Positions 7,392 through 15,923 of a stretch of 37,477 nt of DNA are shown here, piece by piece (the first letter of the stretch is position 1; every line of letters starts with the position of its first letter). Made by a program: the position numbers and the translations under genes. Source of the stretch: Clostridia bacterium (GTDB taxonomy: Bacteria; Bacillota; Clostridia; Oscillospirales; UBA644); contig WHHJ01000013.1 in NCBI GenBank assembly GCA_014872655.1, positions 1 to 37,477 on the forward strand, given 5' to 3'. The notes beneath the pieces were generated by a model, which saw nothing but the letters and a program-made list of their open reading frames with translations, had not been told where the DNA came from and did not search any database.

Positions 7392-7835
7392 ATGCTGCCT
7401 AAAATTTTTGGTGAAGATCTTTTTGATGAGTTTTTTAACGATCCGTTCGAAAGTGAATTTTTCCGTGGACGGAATCCGTTGTATGGGAAACATGCTAAAA
7501 ATATAATGAAGACGGATGTGCGTGAAAACGCGGATTCGTATGAGCTTGACATTGACTTGCCGGGCTTCAAGAAGGAGCAAATCAAAGCGGGTGTTCAGAA
7601 TGGATATTTGACCGTTCAGGCAACCAAAGATGCTCAAGTAGACCAAGCCGATAAGAAAGGCCACTATATCCGCAAAGAGCGTTGCAGCGGTAGTTGCAGC
7701 AGAAGCTTTTATGTTGGAGAAGGGGTAAAGCAGGAAGACGTTAAGGCTAAGTTCGAAGACGGGATCTTGCATGTATGGGTTCCGAAGAAAGAAGCCACAA
7801 AGAGCTTGGGTAGCTCCTATATCGATATCCAATAA
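7392..7835 (+). CDS. Small heat shock protein, Hsp20/alpha-crystallin family
   Basis: ATP-independent holdase chaperone, 147 aa, cytoplasmic. The alpha-crystallin domain covers about residues 38-135. It includes DVRENADSYELDIDLPGFKK, the YLTVQA strand and a C-terminal FEDGILHVWVPK strand containing the family's GxLxxxxP-like motif (GILHVWVP). The N-terminal DEFFNDPFESEFF segment resembles clostridial Hsp18. AAGGAGG lies 8 nt before the ATG. The gene is monocistronic: it is preceded by a strong sigma-A promoter inside a CIRCE-like operator and followed by a 15-bp hairpin terminator. It is therefore probably induced by heat through loss of HrcA repression, together with groESL, which carries a perfect CIRCE 4 kb downstream. 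Confidence 0.95.
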   Translation: MLPKIFGEDLFDEFFNDPFESEFFRGRNPLYGKHAKNIMKTDVRENADSYELDIDLPGFKKEQIKAGVQNGYLTVQATKDAQVDQADKKGHYIRKERCSGSCSRSFYVGEGVKQEDVKAKFEDGILHVWVPKKEATKSLGSSYIDIQ

Positions 7836-7845
7836 TGCTGATAGA

Positions 7846-7879
7846 AAAAACAGACGGGATTTTGATCCCGTCTGTTTTT
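7846..7879 (+). terminator. Rho-independent terminator of hsp20
   Basis: A 15-bp perfect stem (7846-7860 and 7865-7879) with a TTTG loop, ending in a T-run. It may also serve the GH18 gene arriving from the other strand. Confidence 0.9.
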
Positions 7880-7922
7880 TTAGAAATATCATAAAGGAAA
7901 TAGGTCTATCATAAAAAGGTGG

Positions 7923-9506
7923 TTATGGTTGTTTTACAAAACGTTGAATGGTTTTGTCTTGAGCGTGCGCAAGGCTGGCATAATGATCCCATGGCATATC
8001 ACAACTGATGTGCCAACTGAAAACCCCTCCTATTTTTTGTGTAATAGCATAAAGAGTACGGTCTTGAATCAGGTTTACATTATTAAAGGTATATTTTTGA
8101 AATGAATTAATACCTAAACTGATTTTTTGATCCGGTTCTATGTATTCTTGCATTTGTTCAAAAACAGTAGACCATCCTGTTTGTTGAGGAGAAGAGTAAT
8201 AGGCTAACCCCACAACCAATTTTTCGGGAGAGACACCTAAATCAAGATAATATTGGATTTCTTGTACCGTAGATACTTGATAGTTTGAGTGGTGCTTTGT
8301 GGTGGTGCGTCCTGCCTGGTCGTATGACATTAAATGGATACGGTCGAATTTATTGAGGGTTTCGGCGGATAGATTCATCATTGTTATTGTTTGTGCACTT
8401 GAAAATAACAATCCTTCCGCATGCAGTTTTTCTGATAAACAGTTAATGAGATTCGTATAACTGTTCCAAGCTTCCTCACCGGCAGGATACTCCCAGTCAA
8501 TGTCCACCCCGGAGAACCCATATTTTTTAGCAAAGTCAACAACTGTTTGAGCGAATTGATCAATGACATTTTGATCTTGAAATGCAGTAAGATTTTCTGC
8601 AGAAATTCCTCCGAATGCCGGATCCGAAAGCACTGTAAGCGAAAACCACAGTTTTGGGCTTGCAGAACCTAATTTTGAACGTAAAAAAGGTAGTGCTCCT
8701 TTTTTGTTTTCTGGAAGTTGATATCCTTGTCCTGTAATGTCCCCCAGCTCGGATAAGTCGTTTCCGTTCATAAGAATATCTGCTTGATCCGATAGTGCCG
8801 GGTATACGGCTTTAATCGAATTATCTATTCCGTAGTTTTCGGCAGTAATAACAAATTCGCCTTTGGCATTAATACGAAATGAACCGAGTAGACATAAATC
8901 TGTTAAAGATGAAAATGTTTTTTCTGTCATTTGCGCATCCCACTCAGGGAACCATTCATGGTAATATTGATTGGTTGTAATGTAACTCATGTTGATGAAT
9001 GGTCGATCATATTCTACGGGGGATAGATAGGAAGCGCTGAACTGTGCAATTTTTGCGCCTTTTCCGTCATCGATGTACATACGGATAGCGGAGGTTTTTA
9101 TGTCATCGATGACAGCTTGATAATCTCCTTCAATTAAATCATTTTCATAAATATTTACCCAGTTTTTTCCATTCCATGCTTCAAGATGGTATTTTCTCAC
9201 CCATGAACCGTTTTCTTTTATTTGTATTGTGTTAATAGAAGTCGGTTGTTCAAAAGTTATTTGTGTATAAGCGTCATTTTCTGGGACTTGCCATACCGTA
9301 TTCATATCTTCGTCAACGGCTTTTAGACCTTGTTCATCTGTGAATGCCGGTGGTTTTTTGTTTCCTTTTAGAAAGTCTGCTCCCGGTCCATCTGCTTTAA
9401 CAGCAGAGTGGAAAAAAAAGAAATAAACGCCTGTTGCGATAATAGTAATCAAAACAATACTTGCCAATACCCATGCAAGGGTGCGTATGGTTGCCTTCTT
9501 TTTCAT
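7923..9506 (-). CDS. Membrane-anchored GH18 family protein with F5/8-type (discoidin-like) domain
   Basis: A 527-aa protein with an N-terminal membrane anchor or uncleaved signal (residues ~8-35, preceded by KKK) and the rest outside the cell. An F5/8 type C-like carbohydrate-binding domain follows at about residues 50-160 (VDEDMNTVWQ, SINTIQIKE, IRMYIDD). A GH18 TIM barrel fills the C-terminal ~350 residues. The catalytic strand reads GFSGVDIDWEYP around residues 330-342. The catalytic Glu and the two preceding Asp are kept, while the first Asp of the DxxDxDxE consensus is Ser. GH18 proteins of this type include chitinases, endo-N-acetylglucosaminidases and spore-coat YaaH-like enzymes, so the substrate is not determined. 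Start 9506 is chosen for AGAGGTG 6 nt upstream; GTG at 9515 lies inside that site. Confidence 0.9.
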   Translation of the reverse strand: MKKKATIRTLAWVLASIVLITIIATGVYFFFFHSAVKADGPGADFLKGNKKPPAFTDEQGLKAVDEDMNTVWQVPENDAYTQITFEQPTSINTIQIKENGSWVRKYHLEAWNGKNWVNIYENDLIEGDYQAVIDDIKTSAIRMYIDDGKGAKIAQFSASYLSPVEYDRPFINMSYITTNQYYHEWFPEWDAQMTEKTFSSLTDLCLLGSFRINAKGEFVITAENYGIDNSIKAVYPALSDQADILMNGNDLSELGDITGQGYQLPENKKGALPFLRSKLGSASPKLWFSLTVLSDPAFGGISAENLTAFQDQNVIDQFAQTVVDFAKKYGFSGVDIDWEYPAGEEAWNSYTNLINCLSEKLHAEGLLFSSAQTITMMNLSAETLNKFDRIHLMSYDQAGRTTTKHHSNYQVSTVQEIQYYLDLGVSPEKLVVGLAYYSSPQQTGWSTVFEQMQEYIEPDQKISLGINSFQKYTFNNVNLIQDRTLYAITQKIGGVFSWHISCDMPWDHYASLAHAQDKTIQRFVKQP

Positions 9507-9536
9507 CGCTGACACCTCTTTGTGATTGTTTTTTTC

Positions 9537-9565
9537 AGTATATCATAAAATGGATCAAAGTTCAA
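9537..9565 (-). promoter_or_regulatory. Sigma-A promoter of the GH18 gene
   Basis: Minus strand TTGAAC (9560-9565), a 17-nt spacer and TATACT (9537-9542), 30 bp before the start codon. Confidence 0.75.
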
Positions 9566-9665
9566 TGTCCTTTTATACATTTATGGCATAACATCATTTT
9601 TTAGATAGTGGTATAGAAAACATTGTTTGTACAAAAATTATGGTATAGAAAGCAGGGTAAAGAGA

Positions 9666-9702
9666 AAAAACGCACCTTTCTACAAGAGAAAGGTGCGTTT
9701 TT
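9666..9702 (-). terminator. Terminator of groESL
   Basis: A 16-bp inverted repeat (9666-9681 and 9687-9702) with a 5-nt loop. Reading on the minus strand it is followed by a T-run just after the groEL stop codon. Confidence 0.88.
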
Positions 9703-9727
9703 AATTCAATAAATCCAGATGATTTTT

Positions 9728-11350
9728 TTAATACATCATGCCAGGATTGGGTGCTGCCGGAGCCGGAGCTTCAGGTTCCGGTTTGTCTGCAACCAAGCTT
9801 TCGGTTGTTAAGACCATAGCCGCTACGCTTGCAGCATTTTCCAGAGCAGAACGTGTTACTTTTGCCGGGTCAACAATACCTGCTTTAAACATATCTACAT
9901 ATTCTTCGGTATATGCATTATAGCCGGTATTTTTATCTGCTGATTTTACCTTGTCGATGATCACAGCGCCTTCCAGACCTGCGTTTGCGGCAATCTGCAT
10001 AATAGGTGCTTCAAGACCTTTCAAGATAATTTTTGCACCGGTTTTTTCGTCTCCGTCCAGAGATTGAACCAGTTTTTCTACATCGGCCATTGCATTGATC
10101 AACGCTGTTCCACCACCTACAACAATGCCTTCTTCTACTGCAGCCTTTGTTGCGGACAAAGCATCTTCAATGCGCAATTTCTTTTCTTTCATCTCTGTTT
10201 CGGTTGCTGCACCGACTTTGATAACACCTACGCCGCCGGACAGTTTTGCCAACCGTTCTTGCAGTTTTTCTTTATCAAAATCAGAAGAGGTGTTTGCAAT
10301 CGCAGAGCGGATTTCTTTGATCCGGTCTTGAATAGCATTTTTGTCACCTTTACCGTTAACGATAATGGTATTTTCTTTTTGTACTTTAACCTGACCGGCT
10401 CTGCCCAACATATCTACGGTTGTGCTCTTCAGTTCCAAACCAAGTTCTTCGCTGATGACCTGACCGCCTGTCAAGATGGCAATGTCGCGGAGCATTTCTT
10501 TTCTTCTGTCGCCAAATCCGGGCGCTTTTACCGCAACACAGGTGAAAGTTCCGCGCAATTTGTTTACAATCAAAGTAGATAAAGCTTCGCCTTCAACATC
10601 TTCCGCAATGATAACCAACTTTTTGCCGGATTGCACAATCTGCTCCAACAACGGAAGAATTTCCTGAATATTGGAAATCTTTTTGTCTGTAATCAATAAG
10701 TAAGCGTCGTCAATGACGGCTTCCATCTTATCTGTGTCTGTTACCATGTAAGGAGTAATGTATCCTCTGTCAAACATCATTCCTTCTACAACTTCAGAAT
10801 AAGTTTCTGCTGTTTTGCTTTCTTCAATCGTGATAACGCCGTCAGCAGATACCTTTTCCATGGCTTCTGCAATCAGTTTTCCGATGGATTCATCTCCTGC
10901 GGAAACCGTTGCAACACGTGCAATATCTTCTGTTCCTTCTACTTTTTTTGCACTGTTTTTAACAGCTTCAACAGCCGTGTCAACAGCTTTTTGAATACCT
11001 TTTTTTACAACCATCGGATTTGCTCCGGCTGCAATATTCTTCATTCCTTCTTGAATAAAGGCTTGAGCCAGTACTGTAGCTGTTGTTGTTCCGTCGCCGG
11101 CTACATCGTTGGTTTTTGTAGCTACTTCTTTAACCAACTGAGCGCCCATATTTTCAAACGGATCTTCCAATTCAATTTCTTTAGCAATGGTTACGCCGTC
11201 GTTCGTGATCAGCGGAGAACCAAATTTTTTGTCCAAAACAACATTTCTGCCTTTGGGTCCGATGGTGATTTTTACTGTGTTTGCAAGTTGATCAACTCCG
11301 CGTTGGAGTGCCTTTCTTGCTTCTTCTCCATATATAATTTGTTTTGCCAT
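9728..11350 (-). CDS. groEL: Chaperonin GroEL (Hsp60)
   Basis: ATP-dependent folding chaperonin, forming a cytoplasmic 14-mer that works with GroES. The 540-aa length is standard. Signatures include the N-terminal ATP-binding region (TIGPKGRNVVLDKKFGSP), the nucleotide loop GDGTTTATVLAQ with its catalytic Asp, and the family signature GGVGVIKVGAATE near residue 400. The C-terminus ends in a Pro/Ala/Glu-rich tail finishing PNPGMMY, in place of the multiple GGM repeats of the Escherichia coli protein. It follows groES by 17 bp with GGGAGGGAAAA as ribosome site and ends at a 16-bp hairpin. The operon is controlled by the perfect CIRCE at 11725-11751. Confidence 0.99.
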   Translation of the reverse strand: MAKQIIYGEEARKALQRGVDQLANTVKITIGPKGRNVVLDKKFGSPLITNDGVTIAKEIELEDPFENMGAQLVKEVATKTNDVAGDGTTTATVLAQAFIQEGMKNIAAGANPMVVKKGIQKAVDTAVEAVKNSAKKVEGTEDIARVATVSAGDESIGKLIAEAMEKVSADGVITIEESKTAETYSEVVEGMMFDRGYITPYMVTDTDKMEAVIDDAYLLITDKKISNIQEILPLLEQIVQSGKKLVIIAEDVEGEALSTLIVNKLRGTFTCVAVKAPGFGDRRKEMLRDIAILTGGQVISEELGLELKSTTVDMLGRAGQVKVQKENTIIVNGKGDKNAIQDRIKEIRSAIANTSSDFDKEKLQERLAKLSGGVGVIKVGAATETEMKEKKLRIEDALSATKAAVEEGIVVGGGTALINAMADVEKLVQSLDGDEKTGAKIILKGLEAPIMQIAANAGLEGAVIIDKVKSADKNTGYNAYTEEYVDMFKAGIVDPAKVTRSALENAASVAAMVLTTESLVADKPEPEAPAPAAPNPGMMY

Positions 11351-11367
11351 AGGTTTTTCCCTCCCGA

Positions 11368-11652
11368 TTATTCAACAATGGCCAGAATGTCGTCCTGGCT
11401 TACAATGGTATATTCCTGATCGTCAATTTTTACTTCTGTTCCGGCGTATTTGGCCGTAATGACTTTATCGCCGACTTTGACGTACATTTTTACTTCTTTT
11501 CCGTCTACCGTTCCGCCCGGTCCTACGGCAACAATCTCGGCAAACTGCGGTTTTTCTTTTGCAGATCCTGCAAGAATAATACCGCTTTTTGTCGTCTCTT
11601 CTGCTTCTACCAGTTTAAGAACAACTCTGTCCTGCAATGGTTTAATCATCAT
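11368..11652 (-). CDS. groES: Co-chaperonin GroES (Hsp10)
   Basis: Heptameric lid of the GroEL chamber, 94 aa from the chosen start, the usual family length. It shows the N-terminal KPLQDRVVLK strand, a mobile loop around EAEETTKSGIILAGSAKEKP, and the C-terminal AKYAGTEVKIDDQEYTIV strand. The ATG at 11652 is preferred because GGAGG lies 8 nt upstream; an upstream in-frame start would overlap that site. It is the first gene of the groESL operon. Confidence 0.98.
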   Translation of the reverse strand: MMIKPLQDRVVLKLVEAEETTKSGIILAGSAKEKPQFAEIVAVGPGGTVDGKEVKMYVKVGDKVITAKYAGTEVKIDDQEYTIVSQDDILAIVE

Positions 11653-11724
11653 GAAAAAGACCTCCAAATATATATTTCAAATTTAAATAAGGAATTCTCC
11701 CTTATGATAGGGAATGATTCTGTT

Positions 11725-11751
11725 TTAGCACTCATCAACTTCGAGTGCTAA
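11725..11751 (-). promoter_or_regulatory. Perfect CIRCE operator (HrcA) of groESL
   Basis: TTAGCACTC, 9 nt, GAGTGCTAA, identical to consensus in both arms. It lies between the promoter and the groES start, at the transcription start region. Confidence 0.97.
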
Positions 11752-11755
11752 GCAT

Positions 11756-11783
11756 ATTATAACAGATTTTGCCGTTTTTTCAA
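11756..11783 (-). promoter_or_regulatory. Sigma-A promoter of groESL
   Basis: Minus strand TTGAAA (11778-11783), a 16-nt spacer and TATAAT (11756-11761), directly upstream of the CIRCE element. Confidence 0.85.
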
Positions 11784-11996
11784 TGGTAATTATATACAAT
11801 TATTTATGGATTAAATGTTAACATTTTATACAATATATGGATTTAAAACACAAACAAAACGTAAATAAAGCAAATTGGACGATATTAACAGAATGTTTTT
11901 AGTTGCATCGTAAAAGATAAGGAAAGAAGATTAAAAAATGAAAGTATATTTTTCTTTTTAAAGTATGAGTTAGAATACCGGTATGGATGTGTTTTT
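11784..11996 (+). other. Intergenic region upstream of the exopolysaccharide operon
   Basis: This AT-rich spacer should hold the operon promoter, but no clear sigma-A match was found. It contains a perfect 14-bp palindrome, AAATGTTAACATTT at 11813-11826, which could be an operator. Confidence 0.4.
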
Positions 11997-12767
11997 ATGG
12001 AAAAATTCCCGGCAAGACCTGGCCCGATGGCAGATATCCATTGTCATCTTTTATATGGAGCCGATGACGGAGCCAAAACAAGTGAAATGATGTGTCAAAT
12101 GGTTCGGCAGGCCTATTTATGTGGCGTTCGTTTATTTTGTATGACACCTCATTACAGTCCTGGCAGATTTGTGTTGAAGAGAGAACAGGAAGAAAAAAGT
12201 TTTTTGTTATTAAAAGAATATTTACGCAAAAACAGAATGAATTTACAGTTGTGTTGGGGCAATGAACTGTATTATCATCAAGACGCGCCAAAGGCTTTAG
12301 ACGGCCAACTTTGCCGTACTTTAAACAATACTGGATATGTGTTGACAGAATTTCATCCTTCTGAAAGTTGGCGTGCGTTATGGACGGGAGTATTGAATTT
12401 GATGAATGCAGGTTATGTTCCAGTTATTGCGCATGTTGAGAGATATGCTTGTTTTGCAGATGATCTGAAAAAAATAAGTCGATTGCGTCAGACCGGCTGT
12501 TTGATTCAGACCAATGCTGATGCCGTTTTAGGGAAAAAAGGATTAAAAACGAAGTTGTTTTTAAGGCATCTATTAAAAAGCGGAAATATTGATGTGGTTG
12601 CTTCCGATATGCATGTTCCCTGCGGAACTTTGTTTGCAGATTGTTATCATTATGTTGCTGCAAAATATGGGCAGAAGTCGGCGCAGAAATTGTTTTGGGA
12701 TAATCCGCGTATCTTGCTTGGATTGGTAAATAAGGAGAGAGAAGATGAATCAGGAAAAAACGGTTAG
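11997..12767 (+). CDS. cpsB: PHP-type tyrosine-protein phosphatase (CpsB/YwqE family)
   Basis: Manganese-dependent protein tyrosine phosphatase of the PHP superfamily that dephosphorylates the BY-kinase of capsule systems. Metal ligands of the PHP fold are all visible: DIHCH near residues 13-17, DDG at 23-25, TPHYS near 54, GNELYYH near 90, AHVERY near 147 and a late SDMHV. Length 256 aa matches CpsB (about 243-254). It is the first gene of the polysaccharide operon and overlaps the next gene by 23 bp. The ribosome site before ATG 11997 is weak (GGATG), so translation could be low. A later Met at residue 11 just before the metal site has no better ribosome site. Confidence 0.92.
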   Translation: MEKFPARPGPMADIHCHLLYGADDGAKTSEMMCQMVRQAYLCGVRLFCMTPHYSPGRFVLKREQEEKSFLLLKEYLRKNRMNLQLCWGNELYYHQDAPKALDGQLCRTLNNTGYVLTEFHPSESWRALWTGVLNLMNAGYVPVIAHVERYACFADDLKKISRLRQTGCLIQTNADAVLGKKGLKTKLFLRHLLKSGNIDVVASDMHVPCGTLFADCYHYVAAKYGQKSAQKLFWDNPRILLGLVNKEREDESGKNG

Positions 12768-13425
12768 TTTAGGCAGCGTTCTGGCTTTGCTCTGGAAACG
12801 GTGTTGGATTGTTGTTGTTTGTGCTGGATTGGCCGGATTGGCTGCTTGGGGAATCACTTTTTGGGGTATGACGCCTGTATATCGGTCTTCTGCGATGATG
12901 TATGTCATGAGTGAAAGTTCTTCTGAAGGTCTCAGTCAAAGCGATGTGAATGTAGCTACTTATTTAACCGCAGATTATGAGGTGATGATTACAAGCAGAA
13001 CGGTGCTGCAAACCGTTATTGATCGTTTAGCGTTACCGGAGTCTTATTCTCAGTTAAAAAAGCGAGTTGCTGTTTCCAATAAACAGGGAACGCGTATTCT
13101 TGAGATCAAAGTAACCGACGAAGATGCGCAACAAGCGAAAGCTATTGTTGACGAGATCTGCATTGTTTCTGCTGAAAAGATCGTTCGGTTGATGAATGCT
13201 GACCGAGTGAATATCTTAGAATACGGCCATGTAGATTCTTCCCCGGTATCTCCGAACTTAAAGATGAATGTATTATTTGCTGTTTTGGCCGGAATGTTCT
13301 TGTCTGCGGTAGGCGTTGTGATATTTGGCTTGTTGGATGATAAAATAAAGTCTGCTGACGATGTGGAAAAGTATGCTCAACTTAGTGTGTTGGGTGAAAT
13401 CAGCACAATGAAGGAAAGGAGTTGA
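12745..13425 (+). CDS. Wzz/CapA-type chain-length determinant and kinase activator
   Basis: Polysaccharide co-polymerase of the Wzz family, split from its kinase as usual in Gram-positives (CpsC/CapA/YwqC). It is 226 aa with membrane helices at about residues 18-40 and 176-198 flanking an extracytoplasmic domain. The Wzz-typical first-helix region (LLWKRCWIVVVCAGLAG) and the proline-bearing segment before helix 2 (VDSSPVSPNLKMN) are present. In these systems the cytoplasmic tail binds and activates the BY-kinase encoded directly downstream. The gene lies within a phosphatase-Wzz-kinase-LCP series, the standard regulatory head of Wzy-dependent clusters. The start has GGAGAGAAG 6-10 nt upstream inside the preceding gene. 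Confidence 0.92.
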   Translation: MNQEKTVSLGSVLALLWKRCWIVVVCAGLAGLAAWGITFWGMTPVYRSSAMMYVMSESSSEGLSQSDVNVATYLTADYEVMITSRTVLQTVIDRLALPESYSQLKKRVAVSNKQGTRILEIKVTDEDAQQAKAIVDEICIVSAEKIVRLMNADRVNILEYGHVDSSPVSPNLKMNVLFAVLAGMFLSAVGVVIFGLLDDKIKSADDVEKYAQLSVLGEISTMKERS

Positions 13426-13430
13426 TTGGA

Positions 13431-14162
13431 TTGGTTCAAGAGAATATTGTATCTGACGATCTTGCGGCAATGGAATTAAAAGTCGGGCTCAAAGATCGCT
13501 TTGTAGAATCCTATATTGCTAAAGAAGAATTCAATGAACTTCGCACCAACCTTTTATTTTGCGGAGATGATATCACAACCATTGTGATAACCAGTTGTTT
13601 ACCCGGAGAGGGCAAGAGTACAACTTCCATGGAGTTATGTAAAAGTCTTTCAGAGTTGGGTAAGCAAGTTTTATTTATCGACGCGGATTTAAGGCGGTCT
13701 ATGATTTTACCTTATTATTTAAAAGAAAAAAAACAGAAAAAACAATCAATAAAAGGGTTGGGACATTTTTTATCCGGACAAGCACAACTTTCAGAAATCA
13801 TTTTCAGTACGCAATACCCTGGTTTAAACCTCATTTTTGCTGGACATTGTCCGCCCAATCCGGTAGAGTTGTTGAGCGGGGATCGTTTTCGGCAATTAAT
13901 CACTTATGGCAAGGAGAAGTTTGATTATGTAATTGTGGACGCTCCTCCTATCGGGTCTGTAGTAGACAGTGCGGTTATTGCTGCGCAGTGTGATGGCATT
14001 ATTTTTGTCATATCGGTAGGGAAAATAAAAGTTAAAATGCTTTTAGATGCCAAGCAGCAGCTGGAAAAAAGTCGATGCAGGATTTTAGGTACAGTTGTGG
14101 TAGGTGCCAATAGAAAGCATTCGGGTTATTATAAAAAATACGATCAGTATTACAGGAAATAA
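13431..14162 (+). CDS. cpsD: Bacterial tyrosine kinase (CpsD/CapB/YwqD family)
   Basis: BY-kinase with a MinD-like P-loop fold, about 243 aa. It has Walker A (CLPGEGKSTTS, near residue 57), Walker A' (VLFIDADLRRS, near 80) and Walker B (YVIVDAPPIG, near 165). A C-terminal tyrosine cluster (GYYKKYDQYYRK) is the autophosphorylation site typical of the family. It partners with the Wzz-like protein encoded just upstream and is the expected substrate of the PHP phosphatase at the operon head. Cycling of the tyrosine cluster controls polymer length and output. TTG at 13431 is preferred, 9 nt after AAGGAAAGGAG. TTG at 13422 is also in frame but abuts that site. Confidence 0.93.
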   Translation: MVQENIVSDDLAAMELKVGLKDRFVESYIAKEEFNELRTNLLFCGDDITTIVITSCLPGEGKSTTSMELCKSLSELGKQVLFIDADLRRSMILPYYLKEKKQKKQSIKGLGHFLSGQAQLSEIIFSTQYPGLNLIFAGHCPPNPVELLSGDRFRQLITYGKEKFDYVIVDAPPIGSVVDSAVIAAQCDGIIFVISVGKIKVKMLLDAKQQLEKSRCRILGTVVVGANRKHSGYYKKYDQYYRK

Positions 14163-14191
14163 ATGATTGGAAAGATACGGTATTTTGGCAT

Positions 14192-15217
14192 ATGAAAAAA
14201 GAGGTTCAAAAAAAACAGTCCCAAAAACGGCTTGGTAAGATTCTGGTCGTACTGTTTGTGGTTATAGTGTTTTTTGTTGTAGCAGTCGTTGCCGTGGTAT
14301 TAGGAAAGTTAAATAAAATAAAAACGATTGCTCCTTCAGATTTTGTTCCTGTACAGGAGGAGAATTTTGAAGTTTCCGGAGAAGATGAGGCCTCTGATTT
14401 TGAGAATGTGGATCCCGAGCAGATTGAGTGGCCTGAATTTTCTCCTTCGCAAACCCCACCCAAACAGACGGACGGCGTAACAAATATTTTATTGATTGGG
14501 CAAGACACTCGAGTACAGGGCCAGCGTGCGCGATCCGATTCGATGATATTAGTGAGTATCAACAAAAACACCCAAACCGTTAAGCTGGTATCTTTTATGC
14601 GTGATTTATATGTTCGTATTCCGGGGTATAGTGACAACCGTCTCAATGCAGCCTATCGCTTTGGCGGAGCGGCTTTATTGGATCAGACAATTACAGAAAA
14701 TTTTGGCATTCCGATTGATTATAATATCGAGGTGGATTTTTCTTCTTTTTCAAAGGTCATTGATATGCTTGGCGGGGTTGTGATTTCTTTATCCGATGAA
14801 GAAGCCGCCTATATGAATCAAAAAGGGTATCCACAAGTTCACTCCGGGGAAAATGTCTTGGATGGTCAAACCGCTTTGTACTATGCACGGATTCGAAAAA
14901 TCGGTGACGGGGATTTTGATCGGACACAGCGCCAAAGAACAGTGCTGATCAGCCTGTTTAATCAAGTAAAAACAAAAGATTTATCTCAGTTATGGGCGTT
15001 GGCTGATACTGTGTTTCCGCTGCTTGCTACGGACATGTCAAATAGTGAAGTATTGGGAACGATTTTTTTAGTATACACGATGGGAATTGGAGAACTGCAA
15101 AGCAGCCGTGTGCCGTTAGAAGGGGAATATCGCGGCGCAAAAATCAATGGAATGGCTGTTTTGGTTCCGGATCTTGCGCAAGCAAGACAGTCTCTTTCAT
15201 CGTTTTTATATGAATAA
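14192..15217 (+). CDS. LytR-CpsA-Psr (LCP) family phosphotransferase
   Basis: LCP enzymes move polyprenyl-phosphate-linked polymers onto peptidoglycan outside the membrane. The 341-aa protein has a cytoplasmic Lys-rich start, one membrane helix (residues ~17-40), a Glu/Pro-rich linker to about residue 90, and the LCP domain. The signatures are RSDSMILVSIN, SFMRDLYVRIPGY with the catalytic Arg, the SDNRLNAAYRFGG segment, and the late YYARIRKIGDGDFDRTQRQR block, all characteristic of the family. Position after the BY-kinase suggests it attaches the polysaccharide made by this cluster to the cell wall (inference from context). Confidence 0.93.
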   Translation: MKKEVQKKQSQKRLGKILVVLFVVIVFFVVAVVAVVLGKLNKIKTIAPSDFVPVQEENFEVSGEDEASDFENVDPEQIEWPEFSPSQTPPKQTDGVTNILLIGQDTRVQGQRARSDSMILVSINKNTQTVKLVSFMRDLYVRIPGYSDNRLNAAYRFGGAALLDQTITENFGIPIDYNIEVDFSSFSKVIDMLGGVVISLSDEEAAYMNQKGYPQVHSGENVLDGQTALYYARIRKIGDGDFDRTQRQRTVLISLFNQVKTKDLSQLWALADTVFPLLATDMSNSEVLGTIFLVYTMGIGELQSSRVPLEGEYRGAKINGMAVLVPDLAQARQSLSSFLYE

Positions 15218-15238
15218 CCGGAAAGGGGAGAAAGGGAT

Positions 15239-15922
15239 GTGAATCGGAATATGGAAAAGATTCCGTCGAAGATTATGGCGGAGTATGCGCAAACAGCAGA
15301 TCCGCCGATCTACTATATACAGCCGGTGCAAATTCGAGCAGAGCTTCCCTATTTAGTGGGAAAACGTCTGTTTGATTTGATCTTTGCTTGTATTGGAATC
15401 GTTATTTTTTTGATTCCGATGGGTGTCATTTCCGTGTGTATCAAACTCAATTCTCCCGGTCCGTTTCTTTTTTGTCAGGAGCGATTGGGTAAGAATGGGA
15501 AACCGTTTTTGATGTATAAATTTCGCTCGATGTATATGGATGCCGAGAATACCGGACCTCGATGGGCCGCTGAAAATGATGGACGGGTCACCTCCGTCGG
15601 TAAAGTGATCCGCAAATTTCGTTTAGACGAATTACCGCAGTTGTTTAATATTTTAAAAGGTGAAATGAGTTTTGTGGGACCGCGACCGGAGAGAGCGTTT
15701 TTTTATCGTGAATTTTCTTCTTATATTAAAGGATTTGAGCAGCGGCTAAAAGTGGTGCCTGGGCTTACGGGGCTTGCTCAGGTTTGTGGAGGTTATGATT
15801 TAAAGCCGGAAGAAAAAATTGTATATGATATTTTTTATATGGAAAACCGCTCCTTTTTTTATGATTTGTGGATTATTGCAAAAACTCTTGGAACGGTTTT
15901 TAATCATCAAGGAGCGCGCTAA
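15239..15922 (+). CDS. Polyprenyl-phosphate sugar-1-phosphate transferase (initiating)
   Basis: Initiating glycosyltransferase of the PGT superfamily, which places the first sugar-1-phosphate of the repeat unit onto undecaprenyl phosphate. The 227-aa protein has only the catalytic domain: one hydrophobic (re-entrant) helix at about residues 46-68, then KLNSPGPFLFCQERLG, FLMYKFRSM and the catalytic Asp-Glu pair in FRLDELPQLFNIL, followed by MSFVGPRPE. The donor sugar is unknown; in ManNAcA-containing polymers it is often GlcNAc, GalNAc or glucose. GTG at 15239 has AGGGGAG 8 nt upstream. Confidence 0.93.
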   Translation: MNRNMEKIPSKIMAEYAQTADPPIYYIQPVQIRAELPYLVGKRLFDLIFACIGIVIFLIPMGVISVCIKLNSPGPFLFCQERLGKNGKPFLMYKFRSMYMDAENTGPRWAAENDGRVTSVGKVIRKFRLDELPQLFNILKGEMSFVGPRPERAFFYREFSSYIKGFEQRLKVVPGLTGLAQVCGGYDLKPEEKIVYDIFYMENRSFFYDLWIIAKTLGTVFNHQGAR

Positions 15923-15923
15923 A

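Noticed and set aside
10064..10582. 172-aa plus-strand frame inside groEL
   Set aside because: Antisense reading of groEL, rich in Phe and Cys as expected of such frames, with no ribosome site.
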